The notes beneath the pieces are model-generated. The model saw only the letters and a program-made list of their open reading frames with translations. It was not told where the DNA came from and did not search any database. The position numbers and the translations under genes are program-made. DNA of 64,000 bases from Paramoeba atlantica (taxonomy: Eukaryota; Discosea), in contig CDRNVI010000044.1 in the NCBI GenBank assembly GCA_977017575.1, positions 868,001-932,000 on the forward strand, given 5' to 3'. This document shows, piece after piece, positions 26,460 through 35,225 of the stretch (the first letter of the stretch is position 1; the number at the start of each line of letters is the position of its first letter).

Positions 26460-27598
26460 ATCAGAAAATAGATTAGAAGAATCAAGAATAAGGGTAAAAA
26501 TAGACGTGCGTTGTACGGCTATCGATGTCTTGCTGACATACTACTCATTCTTTATAATCGTTGCATACAAACATTCCGAAACGGTTTCATAAATACCCCG
26601 AAACGTTTCAATAAAGGCCTTCTCTGGAATACTGGATGAGAAATTTCTTAGACAGCTCTGAGATGCCAGACGCATCCATGGGTATTTTTTTTATTCTTAT
26701 TTTCTGTGTTCAGGCTTGCCGGGGAAGGCTCTTCGAAATATGCAGTAATAAGGTATATTTCTTCGGATGCTTCCGGGTTTCTATATTCATAGTCTTTACT
26801 ATATGCAGTACTCAGTACATCAGAGAGTACTTGAGCGTGTAGCTCACAATTTCTAGGGTGCTCTTGACTCTAACATTGTGTAAATCTGTGAAAAGAGTCC
26901 CATCAGCACAAGGCAAAGAGGCATGGTGCGTGTAGCACATCGTGCTTCCCGTAAAAGTGTGCGGACCACTAGAAGACAATGTCTTCGCAAGGAAATAAGA
27001 TGGTTCCCCCTTGCTTTCCCTGTTTTAAGGATTTCCTGACAAAGTCTACGTGACAACACGCAAGATTTACTATACCAGATACAGTGTCGCATGCCAATCC
27101 GGTAAGATTTTAGGACTGTTCGTAGCACTTTTACTTCATTTTCAATGGTTGAAACAGAATAAAACTGATTCGAAGGAACGTTTCCATTGCGTTTACAATG
27201 TCCTGCTCCACTGTATGAGGCCGTCATACTGCGCTGCCCATTGAAGACTCCATTTTACCTTATCAGACGATTTAGTGGATCATCAGTTGATTATTAAACT
27301 CTAAATTAAAGTTCTACCATGCTAAAAATGTTACAGAATGTATCCTTTTATCACGTTTCCTCTACTACTACATTTTTTCTTGTAATGTACACTTAAGTAA
27401 TATGTATTCATGAAAAATATACGCGTACACAAAAACCAGTTTTTCCGCACTCATACATTGACAACGATCACATTTTCAAGCACGCATTCCCACAGATACA
27501 TACAGATTGTAGGTCGTCAACATATCCTATGTGTCCGTAGTACGTATTCGTGTTCATGAAAGCCATACAATAAAGATGTTACATCTCATTCAAAATGT
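26460..27598. other. Long spacer between SmD1 and CDC5 with one doubtful frame
   Basis: Over 1.1 kb without a recognised gene, unusual for this compact unit. It contains the frame described at 26853-27227. I see no tRNA-like boxes and no repeat shared with the islands. Confidence 0.4.
26853..27227 (-). CDS. Uncharacterised 124-codon frame (doubtful)
   Basis: The frame has the direction of the surrounding genes and starts with MTASYSGAGH. It is rich in Arg, Leu and Cys (nine Cys), basic, with one weakly hydrophobic stretch near the C-terminus (MPLCLVLMGLFSQIYTM). I recognise no family. In its favour are the orientation and an otherwise empty 1.1 kb gap; against it are the odd composition and lack of motifs. 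It may be a chance frame. Confidence 0.25.
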   Translation of the reverse strand: MTASYSGAGHCKRNGNVPSNQFYSVSTIENEVKVLRTVLKSYRIGMRHCIWYSKSCVLSRRLCQEILKTGKARGNHLISLRRHCLLVVRTLLREARCATRTMPLCLVLMGLFSQIYTMLESRAP

Positions 27599-27952
27599 CT
27601 ATTGCTGCACGCGCACCTTTTTTCTAGTACTCGAAGTACTCTCTCCTGGCCTCTTTTTACCCTTTTCTGGCATCTTGCTTGCAACACGAGGTGTTGACAA
27701 GTCTGCAAGCAACGCGTCCAAGTTTACACTGTCGCTTAATTGATAAAATCTGATGTTGTTTCCCCTTACTGTAAGGCAATCAAGCTCCGAGCGGGGTTTT
27801 TCCTTGCTGCTGACTTTCACATTTTTTAGATGAGTGTTCATCGCATTGTCAACTCCAGTCACTGTACCGTTCACTGCGCTGCCATCCTTCAAATGTAACG
27901 TCACCACTTCATTTGTCAATTTCATAAGAAATCGAACCAAATTCAGGGGCAT
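27599..27952 (-). CDS. SNRPD1: SmD1, core spliceosomal Sm protein
   Basis: A protein of 117 residues, the same size as other SmD1 proteins. The Sm1 block is LVRFLMKLTNEVVTLHLKDG and SAVNGTVTGVDNAMNTHLKN; the Sm2 block is LTVRGNNIRFYQLSDSVNLD. The Arg/Gly-rich tail of animal SmD1 is replaced by a Lys/Arg/Ser tail ending RKKVRVQQ, so the usual GR dipeptides for arginine dimethylation are missing. The start is the ATG of MPLNLV; a TTG one codon earlier keeps the frame open. SmD1 is part of the heptameric ring on the U1, U2, U4 and U5 snRNAs and, in trypanosomes, the spliced-leader RNA. A TTTTTAG acceptor-like site lies 33 nt upstream. Confidence 0.95.
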   Translation of the reverse strand: MPLNLVRFLMKLTNEVVTLHLKDGSAVNGTVTGVDNAMNTHLKNVKVSSKEKPRSELDCLTVRGNNIRFYQLSDSVNLDALLADLSTPRVASKMPEKGKKRPGESTSSTRKKVRVQQ

Positions 27953-27985
27953 CAAGGAATAAAGAAATGCGAGTTGAAAAAGTGA

Positions 27986-27987
27986 CT
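27986..27987 (-). promoter_or_regulatory. Candidate trans-splice acceptor for SmD1
   Basis: Minus-strand TTGCTTTTTAG ends here, 33 nt before the SmD1 ATG. It is a pyrimidine tract followed by the first AG. Confidence 0.4.
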
Positions 27988-28129
27988 AAAAAGCAATAAA
28001 GATTGAAAATCACGGGCAAGTACAAATCAAAATGCTTCAAAAACTAACTCAACGAAGAGTAGCGATTAGACACAGCATGCATACCTTGCACTGAAAGAAG
28101 ATTGTTATTTTAATCGTAACAATAATAAT

Positions 28130-28260
28130 ATAAAAAGAAAGCTCGGGCAGATGGGTGTGCTAGGCCCCGGCAGTCATCGCACATCGACAGAGCCTCTGAC
28201 CCGTTGGTGTGTGGTTAGATGTTTTATGTGTCGTAGAGGCGTTGGTCGATGAAAAACAAT
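28130..28260. ncRNA. Candidate structured RNA in the DPM2-SmD1 spacer
   Basis: A GC-rich island in AT-rich surroundings. Two nested helices are visible: CATCGAC (28182-28188) with GTCGATG (28245-28251), and inside it GCCTCT (28192-28197) with AGAGGC (28235-28240). Both are perfect, with a small internal loop between them. On the minus strand the GC-rich part ends in TTTCTTTTT (about 28132-28140), which would suit a Pol III terminator. I compared it by eye with U1, U2, U4, U5, U6, 7SL and spliced-leader RNAs and found no convincing match. The strand and exact ends are unknown. Confidence 0.35.
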
Positions 28261-28591
28261 TAACGACTACTTTACCATAATCATAGAACGGCAGCATACT
28301 TTTTTGAAGCAACTACAGCATAGAAAATGTTTAAGCTTTGAGACTTAAACAGTTTTTATCCAAAAGAAAAATGCTAAACTACCGAAAGTAACTCATACGA
28401 ATATCATGTTTATCATGATCGAAAAGTCAATGGTTGGTTTAAATATCTAGAAATAATCATGTTGATGATTTTCTCTATTCGCTACAAATAACTGCACTTA
28501 CAAAGAAGATTTCAACGATCATCGTTGTGATAAGTCCTTGAATATCGTGCTAAGATTCGAAGGCACTTCTTTGTTCCGCTGAACCCATTGC

Positions 28592-28873
28592 TTACACCGC
28601 TAGCTTGGAAACTCTCGTAGGTATGCGTGCCGCGTAATGGATATCAATACACTCCCTCATATTCGCAAGAACAGCTACCGTTGTAGTCAACAACACTAAA
28701 AAAGACACCAAAAAAGCGTGAGGGAGGTAGCTATATTCCATTGGTGGAAAGTAATCCATCCAAGGATGAGTCAAATTGATAAAAGGTGTGATGATGACCC
28801 ACAGCAGATAGTAGACGTAGAACGCGATGGAACCGTAATAAAGGACAATACCGAATACGGCGTCTGAAACCAT
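28592..28873 (-). CDS. DPM2: DPM2, regulatory subunit of dolichol-phosphate mannose synthase
   Basis: A protein of about 93 residues with two hydrophobic segments (about 5-30 and 48-70). It aligns with animal DPM2: YYLLWVIITPFINLTHPWMD and YFPPMEYSYLPHAF correspond to 'YY..WVi.LPFiD..h....yFlpr.ya..iP'. The chosen ATG (MVSDAV) follows a CCTTAG acceptor-like site by 24 nt; the longer frame starts only with GTG. DPM2 stabilises the catalytic DPM1 and DPM3 at the ER membrane and also binds the GPI-GnT complex, to which PIG-P (15966-16400) belongs. Dolichol-phosphate mannose feeds N-glycans and GPI anchors. Confidence 0.75.
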   Translation of the reverse strand: MVSDAVFGIVLYYGSIAFYVYYLLWVIITPFINLTHPWMDYFPPMEYSYLPHAFLVSFLVLLTTTVAVLANMRECIDIHYAARIPTRVSKLAV

Positions 28874-29320
28874 CGGAATGCAGGTCACACCACAGGTCTA
28901 AGGATTGCTACATTCGTGCAGGTAGTGGTATAAGAATAACAAAAGAAATTATTTTTCGTTCACTCAACTTTTTGAAGTGTAAAATCACACGTCTTTCAAA
29001 AGGGAAATTATACTTTGTGGAATCTTTCATTGAATGGGTTTGTCAGAATCCGCTTTCTCTCATCCATTCCTCTTTCTGAGAGCAGCTTTGACGGACTCAT
29101 TATATCTGTTTTCTTTATGACACGTGAGAACTGAGCTAGTAAGAAAAAGATTAGTGAATCGTAAATAATATGTAACTCGTAAATAATATGTCTTGAATTG
29201 CCTTTAGAAATCGTGGACACAATGTGTCTAATATTCCAATGTATCAATATGTGTCACAGAATCCAAGAGCAAAGGCACTACTTGTGCATTCGGTGCCGCA
29301 GTGCTAAAACTAGTGGTTGC
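28874..29320. other. Spacer between eIF4A3 and DPM2
   Basis: AT-rich, no gene supported. A short tandem duplication, CGTAAATAATATGT twice, lies at about 29159-29190. Confidence 0.45.
28898..28899 (-). promoter_or_regulatory. Candidate trans-splice acceptor for DPM2
   Basis: Minus-strand AATCCTTAG ends here, 24 nt before the DPM2 ATG. This AG supports the shorter start over the GTG-led frame. Confidence 0.35.
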
Positions 29321-30490
29321 TCAATCTTCAGTGACCATCGGCATTTCCTCAATCTGCGTACCATAGAATTGTTCAATATCTCTTAAGAGCTGTGATTCTT
29401 CGTTACCGCAAACGAAATTTATTGCTATTCCTTTTCTGGCGAATCGACCTGTCCTACCAATGCGATGCAAGTATGTCTCGCGATTCTTTGGTAGGTCAAA
29501 ATTGACCACGAGAGTAACCTGTTGCACATCAATACCTCTGGCAAGGACATCTGTGGTAAGTAAAACTCGAGTAACACCGTTTCGAAAATCTTGTATAATA
29601 CGATCTCTCTCAGCCTGGGGCATTTCACCATGAATCATAGAAACACTAAAGTGGTCACGTTGAAGCTTCATTCCCAACCAGGTCACACGTTCTCGAGTAT
29701 TCAGAAAAATTACGGAGTGAGATGTGTGCAGAGATTCATACAAATCTTTCAGAGTGTCGTACTTCCATTCCTGGCGTTCGATCGGAACAAAATATTGCTT
29801 AATCTCCTCAAGTGCCAGCTCATCTCGCTTTACCAGAACCCTAACAGGATCAGTCATTACCTTTTCAACCAACTCTAATGTGGCTTGCGTAAGTGTAGCC
29901 GAAACAAACACAATTTGAACTATTTGTGGTAAATAAGAGTAACATGCATAGACTTGTTCCTTAAATCCCCTATCCAACATCTCATCTGCCTCATCAAGAA
30001 CAAAAAGTCTGATATTCCGCACGCGAAGACATTTCCTCTTTAGCATGTCAAAAACTCTCCCGGGAGTTCCACTCACAACTTGTACCCCACTCTCCAGACG
30101 CATCATGTCCTCTGTCATACTCTTACCCCCAATCACCGCATGGGCCGTCACTGCCATGAAGTCTCCCAGCGCTAGGCAAAGCGTACGTGTCTGAAGGGCA
30201 AGCTCTCGAGTTGGATTCAAAACAAGTGCCTGGGTTTCCCTAAGATTCGTGTCGAGACGTTGCAGAATGCCAAGAACAAACATGGAGGTCTTGCCCGTAC
30301 CCGACTGTGCTTGAGCCAGAACGTCGCGGCCTTGTGCGACGGAGAGTAGCGTACGCTGTTGGATAAGGCTTGGCTTTGCATATCCGTAGGCAAAGAGGCC
30401 CTTTAAGAGATCGCTACGAAGTTGAAAATCCTCAAACTGATGGATAACTCCCTCTGCGTCTGGTGTCGGTGTCGAACCGTCAACAATCAT
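29321..30490 (-). CDS. EIF4A3: eIF4A3 (DDX48)-type DEAD-box helicase
   Basis: About 389 residues, the size of the eIF4A family. Motifs: AQSGTGKT (I), PTRELA (Ia), GTPGR (Ib), DEAD (II), SAT (III), ARGID (V), HRIGRTGR (VI). eIF4A3-like traits are [15 protein letters not shown] with [19 protein letters not shown] and the end [14 protein letters not shown]. Some positions ([19 protein letters not shown]) are closer to eIF4A1, so eIF4A1 or a generalist is the alternative. Lying near Mago in the same unit favours the EJC member. The start MIVDGSTP is preferred: TTTTAG lies 8 nt upstream, while the longer frame adds 29 hydrophobic residues unlike any eIF4A. Confidence 0.8.
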   Translation of the reverse strand: MIVDGSTPTPDAEGVIHQFEDFQLRSDLLKGLFAYGYAKPSLIQQRTLLSVAQGRDVLAQAQSGTGKTSMFVLGILQRLDTNLRETQALVLNPTRELALQTRTLCLALGDFMAVTAHAVIGGKSMTEDMMRLESGVQVVSGTPGRVFDMLKRKCLRVRNIRLFVLDEADEMLDRGFKEQVYACYSYLPQIVQIVFVSATLTQATLELVEKVMTDPVRVLVKRDELALEEIKQYFVPIERQEWKYDTLKDLYESLHTSHSVIFLNTRERVTWLGMKLQRDHFSVSMIHGEMPQAERDRIIQDFRNGVTRVLLTTDVLARGIDVQQVTLVVNFDLPKNRETYLHRIGRTGRFARKGIAINFVCGNEESQLLRDIEQFYGTQIEEMPMVTED

Positions 30491-30498
30491 AGATAGCA

Positions 30499-30500
30499 CT
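30499..30500 (-). promoter_or_regulatory. Candidate trans-splice acceptor for eIF4A3
   Basis: Minus-strand CTAAAAATCGTTTTAG ends here, 8 nt before the ATG of MIVDGSTP. It decides the start in favour of the short form. Confidence 0.4.
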
Positions 30501-30728
30501 AAAACGATTTTTAGAAAATGCCTGCATTTTAAAATATACAAAAAAATGGTAATGTTAGAAGCGGAACTTTTGGCCATTCACGCATCAATCAGGTATTCAC
30601 GAAGTTAAATCAAACCCATTTGGTTCATTCCCATGTTATACGTACATTATACAACATTTATATTTTATATACTGCATTTAACAATTTATTAAATTGTTAA
30701 ATGTCTATGTTAAATTTAAATATACAAC

Positions 30729-31579
30729 TAAACCACTCAAGAATAAGGCACCCCCCCTTGTTTTTCGCGCGCGGGGACCCATGGGGGTTGCAGCACCACT
30801 TTTTCGTTCAGAATTGAGATCTGTGCGTCCCCGGGGTCTTTAGACTATTTTGAAACTTTGAAAAAAATAGTTTCAAAAATTTATTGACACCCTAGGGAAA
30901 ATACTATTGTACCAAATTTTCGAGGACAGTGTCCCGAAGTAACTGGCACGAAACCTTAATATTTCTGTGAAATGCATGCAAAGATATCCGAAAGCAAAAA
31001 GACACCTAATCGACATATTAGCACAGAAAAAAAAATAGGCCGAACAAAAAATGTGAACAAATCATTTCTACTAAAGATATTGATGGAGACTGCAGCGCTA
31101 GATACATTGCAGGAAGATTAAGCAAAATCGGGCGGTTTTCCCCCTGGTTAACCTTTTCTAATGAGTACAACGGGTGAGTTTCTTAATTTTTTTCTGCCAA
31201 AAGGATCTATTTTTCAAAGGGAAAATCATGATCTAGGAGGTACTGGGGGGCTAGGGGACTATACAGATGAAACAAATACGCGAAATGGCTTATTTATTCC
31301 CTTTCTGTCGAATGTCGAAGGAATTAGATGAAAAGCTATTACGCTACTCTCTGTGGCCTGATTAGATTATCGTGACCTGGACTATACAGGTAAAGCATAG
31401 AAGTAGAAAGGCAAAAAAATGGTAATCGCCAATTCATATTCTACCTTATTCACCCCGGGATAAGTTTACGAGGTGCACAAAGTCTATTTACTGAGATCTG
31501 CAAAATGCCACAAGAATTTACTCAAACGGACTTACCATACTGACTTTAGAGGGGGGGCCTTATCGTGTCGAGGGGTTTA
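30729..31579 (+). mobile_element. Tc1/mariner copy 2, internally rearranged
   Basis: The left end TAAACCACTCAAGAATAAGG and the right end (GTGTCGAGGGGTTTA at 31565-31579) match the ends of copy 1 (13705-15075), in opposite orientation and more diverged. TA flanks it. Between 30890 and about 31140 it matches the N-terminal transposase region of copy 1. From about 31400 to 31560 it matches copy 1's 3' end. The catalytic core is gone, and the middle (about 31155-31395) is a piece of the second Tc1-like family. It is therefore a non-autonomous composite. Confidence 0.75.
31155..31395 (+). repeat. Relic of a second Tc1-like family, copy 1
   Basis: It contains the family marker TGTCGAATGTCGAAGGAATT, which recurs at about 35652 and, inverted, near 32375-32395. 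The stretch before it, with AGGGAAAA and GGGGGGCTAGGGG, matches 32935-32990. Translation near the marker resembles the start of a helix-turn-helix transposase (KELDEKLLRYSLW). Confidence 0.5.
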
Positions 31580-31734
31580 TATATGTTTGTACAATAGATA
31601 TGTACAATAGATATCCCGCATTCCGCCTCCAAAACAGGCAGTTTGAAGATAAGTAACGTACTAGGATAAGTAGCGCACTACAGTGTAGAACAAGTCGTGT
31701 GACCTTCAAGGTGATGTTTTTAGTGTTTAGTTTC

Positions 31735-31830
31735 TGGGATTCTCAGATATTTTATTATGTAGCGAATGTCATGCTTGCGTCAAATAAGCAGGGAAATATC
31801 ATCTTTATCATCATGATTGGAAGGTGTTTA
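31735..31830 (+). repeat. Relic of the second Tc1-like family, N-terminal piece
   Basis: CAAATAAGCAGGGAAATATC and the bases around it recur at about 35749 with few changes. In the better copy the frame reads SMRRISCLLQISREISSI, as in a transposase helix-turn-helix. Confidence 0.6.
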
Positions 31831-32289
31831 AAAGTTATTTACTAAAAGTTGTAATACTGTGACGCCCCTTATTATGGACACTTTTTCGGCTTTTGTTCAT
31901 AATAAAATGGGAGGGGTGAAAAGGGTCTGGAATAAAAAAATGCTAACATGCAAGCCATAGCCTTGCATGTGAAGCAGCATCTTTATTGTTTGACGGGAGT
32001 CGCTTTCTCCCTTTCCCCCTGACGCATATGATGTGTGCATTACTGTCACCCGCCTCTTTAGATTTTACAGGTATAATATTTAAGATACAAATTAGTTTTA
32101 TAACGTTCTTGTCACTGTGTCAATTTTTGGGAGCAATAGGTGTCCAGAGATAGAGATAAAGATAACCATTTTCAGGAGGGGAAAAGATGAAGGTTGAGTG
32201 GGAGGATTATTTATCATGCTTCGTCATTTTTCAACTTATCATGATCTTTTATTTTCTCTCTCTATTAAAGGGGGGGTCTCAGGGGGTCT

Positions 32290-32480
32290 CTATTAAACGA
32301 GAGCACAGTAAGCATACAGTCCAGGCCACATTGTCAGCCCCCTAGGCCACAGAGTACACCGTAAGAGCTTTTGACCTAATTCCTTTGGCATTCGACAGAT
32401 ATTAAAAAAGTGGAATGTTTCCCGTATTTTTTTCACATGTGGAGCCCCCCACATGAGTAACGGGTAAAAAGAAAACATGG
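32290..32480 (-). repeat. Relic of the second Tc1-like family, inverted copy
   Basis: On the minus strand this copy reads MPKELGQKLLRCTLWPRGLT, and its DNA matches the copies at 31155-31395 and 35646-35720, including TGTCGAATGCCAAAGGAATT. The orientation is opposite to the other copies. Confidence 0.55.
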
Positions 32481-32574
32481 AAAAATGAGAATTATTCTGA
32501 AATATTTCGCGAAAAGTTCAATTTTTAGGTGTTTCTTGCTATAAAACCGTATCTCATCAACATGCTATTGCGGA

Positions 32575-32865
32575 AAACCCCTGTTAAATCTACTGAGAAT
32601 CTTATTCCAACACGCCCCCGAACGAAAACCCCCAAATTACGCACAAGATAGCTCAATGCGAACTCTTGAAATCACTCGTCAGTCCAAAAAGAAATTTAGT
32701 TAAAGAAATTTTAAAGCCTGAAAATGAGTAAGAGCTTCGGGTGGCCATTAAAAAAGCTTTTTTGGTGATTAAGCAAAGTCCCTATCAGCGTCAGGTTCTG
32801 AATTGTATGAATTTAGTGACCAAACGCATTTAAATTATGCAGCGTGTAAAGGGGGGTCATACAGG
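32575..32865 (+). pseudogene. C-terminal remnant of a Tc1/IS630-type transposase
   Basis: One frame reads NLVKEILKPENE, stop, ELRVAIKKAFLVIKQSPYQR, QVLNCMNLVTKRI, stop, IMQRVKGGHTGYW. The end 'kGG.T.Y' and the preceding helical segment are typical of the C-terminus of Tc1/IS630 transposases. Two in-frame stops (about 32728 and 32831) mark it as dead. It may belong with the second family, whose N-terminal pieces lie around it. Confidence 0.6.
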
Positions 32866-32869
32866 GTAC

Positions 32870-33032
32870 TGGTTTGTCCCTTCAAATAAGTATTTTCTGA
32901 TGATTTTTTTCATTTTTTTCGTCTAAAAGAACTATTTTTTAAGGGAAAAAACCCAACTTTGGGAGTGTACACAGGGGGTCTAGGGGTCTCCTCGGATGAA
33001 AAAAAAACGGAAAACGTTCTACTTTTTCAAGA
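32870..33032 (+). repeat. Left half of a second-family copy, split by a transposon
   Basis: Matches the first part of the copy at 31155-31395, and ends in TTTTTCAAGA, where the AAGA-flanked transposon begins. The right half continues at 35646. Joined across the insertion, the bases next to the target read TTTTTCAAGATCTGTCGA, which agrees with the empty-site sequence of the other copies. Confidence 0.6.
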
Positions 33033-33290
33033 GAGGGACTGCGGGTACTTCGACCGAGACCGCACCGAGACCGCACCGAGACCGCACCGAGACCGCGGTT
33101 CGTATTTTCGATGGGGAGAGATAGAAAAACAGCCAAAAGTTTACATTTGTTTTTATTTTTAAGTGGAATTTCGAATTCGGTGTACGCTTCTAGCTATATT
33201 TTTCTTTGTTTCTTTCTCTGAATCATTTTCATCCTTTTTACTAACAACAGCGCGGTTTTCTTTTGCTGTAAATTTTGCTCCTAAATTTTT

Positions 33291-33935
33291 ATGACTATCG
33301 AGAGCAATGACGCATTGCAAGAGCGATTGACTTCTCTTGAGCCTGAGACAAGTGCCGAAGACAAATTCTTCGATGTCATCAACGCTTCGACGATCCGGGT
33401 CTTTACGAAGAGGCCCGACGTTTTCTCCAAGCCACGTTTGGAGATAAGCAATGCAGAGCTCAGTAGTAAAGTGGATGAACTCGCAGGGCGCGTGTCATGC
33501 ACGATGGACAACTTCCTACATGTTGCACGCTCTGTGTGTGGCATTAACTTGACCTCGTGCATCGTGACTCGCGTCCTGTTCCACTTGGTTGACCGCCGGG
33601 GCCATCTGCTTCTGAGCGTCCGCCCCCGGAGCGCGTACTTCCTTGGAGAGGCAACCGCCGACCTTGAAGCGTACCTTCAAAAAGACCCTCTCTTTTCCCC
33701 CCATCACCAAGGTGAAGTGGGCGACTTTGTGGACAGCGTGCGGTGCTCTTTTTCCGGGAAGCGGTCTCTCGTTTGCCAGCAGTGGCGTCAGCGCAAGCGG
33801 ACCGCTTCTCGTCAAAATGAATCAAGCAGCGGGGCTGAAGTCTCACCACCACCCCCAGAATACAATCCTCCCTCGTATTCGGTGGCCAGCCCGATCGCTA
33901 CTTCGGATCATTCGATTCGTTTCCCGGCCTTATAG
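33291..33935 (+). CDS. ORF1 of the AAGA-flanked transposon, unknown
   Basis: A protein of 214 residues with no domain I recognise. The N-terminal part is charged, the middle contains FLHVARSVCGINLTSCIVTR and LFHLVDRRGHLLLSVRPRS, and the C-terminus is basic and Pro/Ser-rich (RQRKRTASRQ, SPPPPEYNPPSY). It is longer than chance expectation and lies entirely inside the element in the transposase's direction, so it is probably the accessory protein. Harbinger elements usually carry a Myb-like accessory protein, but I see no clear Myb tryptophans here. Confidence 0.55.
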   Translation: MTIESNDALQERLTSLEPETSAEDKFFDVINASTIRVFTKRPDVFSKPRLEISNAELSSKVDELAGRVSCTMDNFLHVARSVCGINLTSCIVTRVLFHLVDRRGHLLLSVRPRSAYFLGEATADLEAYLQKDPLFSPHHQGEVGDFVDSVRCSFSGKRSLVCQQWRQRKRTASRQNESSSGAEVSPPPPEYNPPSYSVASPIATSDHSIRFPAL

Positions 33936-34239
33936 GTGTGCTCCACATGAGACGAGAAAGTACGAAGGTAAGACGGTAACAAGGTCTTACGAAGGTAAGA
34001 CGGTAATGAGATGGTAAAGAAGGTAATAAGGCAAGTTAGAAGGCAAGGTAAGGTAAGGCAATTTCGTCCCCACTACTGTTCTGTTCGATTTTCCCTAATT
34101 ACTAGCTCATTCCACTAATTGTTATTTCATTCCACTAATTACAAGTACATGCTAAAATATTTCCGCCCAATAATAAAATACAACCCTACTTATTCTGCTT
34201 TTAAATCGAAATTTCCTTCAATCGTTTCATTCTCTCTCT

Positions 34240-34491
34240 ATGTTTGGCATCTCGGCAGCACAGGTGCGGGAGTTCTACAACGAGCTCCGACGTGTGCATG
34301 GATCCGATGTTACGGAGACTGATTACCGTCGTGGTCAGTCATCATTGTGCATCTGTTCTCTGAATTGCGCATGGGAACAGTTGTACGATGTCCAAAGGGC
34401 GTGGCTCTCACCGGACGCCCCGTTGATTTCAATTCGGACTCTCCAGGATGATTTTACTCGTGTGAGCTGTGCCGTTCACCCCTGTTCATGA
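34240..34491 (+). CDS. Short transposon frame overlapping the transposase start
   Basis: An 83-residue frame, MFGISAAQVREFYNELRRVH and onwards, that ends by overlapping the transposase ATG as ATGA (34488-34491). Its first 30 residues could form a helical DNA-binding start. Either it is the N-terminal part of the transposase separated by a frame change, or a small protein with coupled re-initiation. A pyrimidine tract lies just before its ATG (34227-34237). Confidence 0.4.
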   Translation: MFGISAAQVREFYNELRRVHGSDVTETDYRRGQSSLCICSLNCAWEQLYDVQRAWLSPDAPLISIRTLQDDFTRVSCAVHPCS

Positions 34492-35225
34492 ACCCCGAGC
34501 CACGGTTTACCCAGGGAGTATCATGGTTATCTGACGTAACCTGCATGCTGGACGTCACGACGATCCCATGTCGTGCAAGAAAACCGAGAGAAGCACCTGA
34601 TGGAACCACCCGAGGTAGCACCTATTCGGGAAAGCACCGGCAGCACTGCTTCAAGGTGGAAGTTTGGCTAACTCTGGCCGGAGTTCCATTCTTCTTTCGC
34701 GGACCAGTTGTTGGCAGCATGCATGATGCCAAAATTTATATGAGTACTAGTGTGCATCGTACTCCGCTGTTCACTCACCACGAAGATGAAATGTTCTTGG
34801 CCGATCTAGGGTACATAGGTTGTGCGCACTGCCTTGTACCCTATAAGAAAACTGGCTGTGGTCTCACCGATGATGAAAAACGTGTGAATGAAAGGATTTC
34901 ACTGATTCGCTCTCGAATTGAGCGACGTTTTGCACATTTCGACAAGTTTCGTTTTCTTCATGGTACTGATCATGATATATCATGGGTCAGAGACGCTTTT
35001 CAAATTGTTTCTGTAGTTACGTATGGACTGCTGGCTACTCAGCCGCAGTATGTTTTCGATTCGATTATAAATTTAAGTTTGAAATCTACAAGTGATGAAG
35101 GTGAGTGTTTATGTAGTAAAGGGTGCGGTGTAGTTGATGGTATCGAAAGCTGCAGAGAGTGGCTTAAGGAAAATATAGATGGCGTTGCCTATGAGCCTAA
35201 AAAATCAAATAAGTGTGCTAAGTAA
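34488..35225 (+). CDS. DDE_Tnp_4 superfamily transposase
   Basis: A protein of 245 residues. Recognised blocks are CMLDVTTIPC (first Asp), YSGKHRQHCFKVEVWLTLAG, GPVVGSMHDAKIY, MFLADLGYIG (second Asp) and SLIRSRIERRFAHFDKFRFL (catalytic Glu). These correspond to 'YsGKk..HtvK.qv', 'PGS.hD', 'lLaDsGY' and 'R..vEr.Fg.lK' of the IS5/PIF-Harbinger group. The frame is uninterrupted with all three acidic residues present. The usual N-terminal helix-turn-helix part is missing from this frame; it may be supplied by the overlapping frame at 34240-34491. A hydrophilic tail with CLCSKGC follows the catalytic core. Confidence 0.8.
   Translation: MNPEPRFTQGVSWLSDVTCMLDVTTIPCRARKPREAPDGTTRGSTYSGKHRQHCFKVEVWLTLAGVPFFFRGPVVGSMHDAKIYMSTSVHRTPLFTHHEDEMFLADLGYIGCAHCLVPYKKTGCGLTDDEKRVNERISLIRSRIERRFAHFDKFRFLHGTDHDISWVRDAFQIVSVVTYGLLATQPQYVFDSIINLSLKSTSDEGECLCSKGCGVVDGIESCREWLKENIDGVAYEPKKSNKCAK

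Noticed and set aside
33291-33935. Host gene on the plus strand
   Set aside because: It lies wholly between the inverted repeats of the AAGA-flanked transposon, so it belongs to the element.
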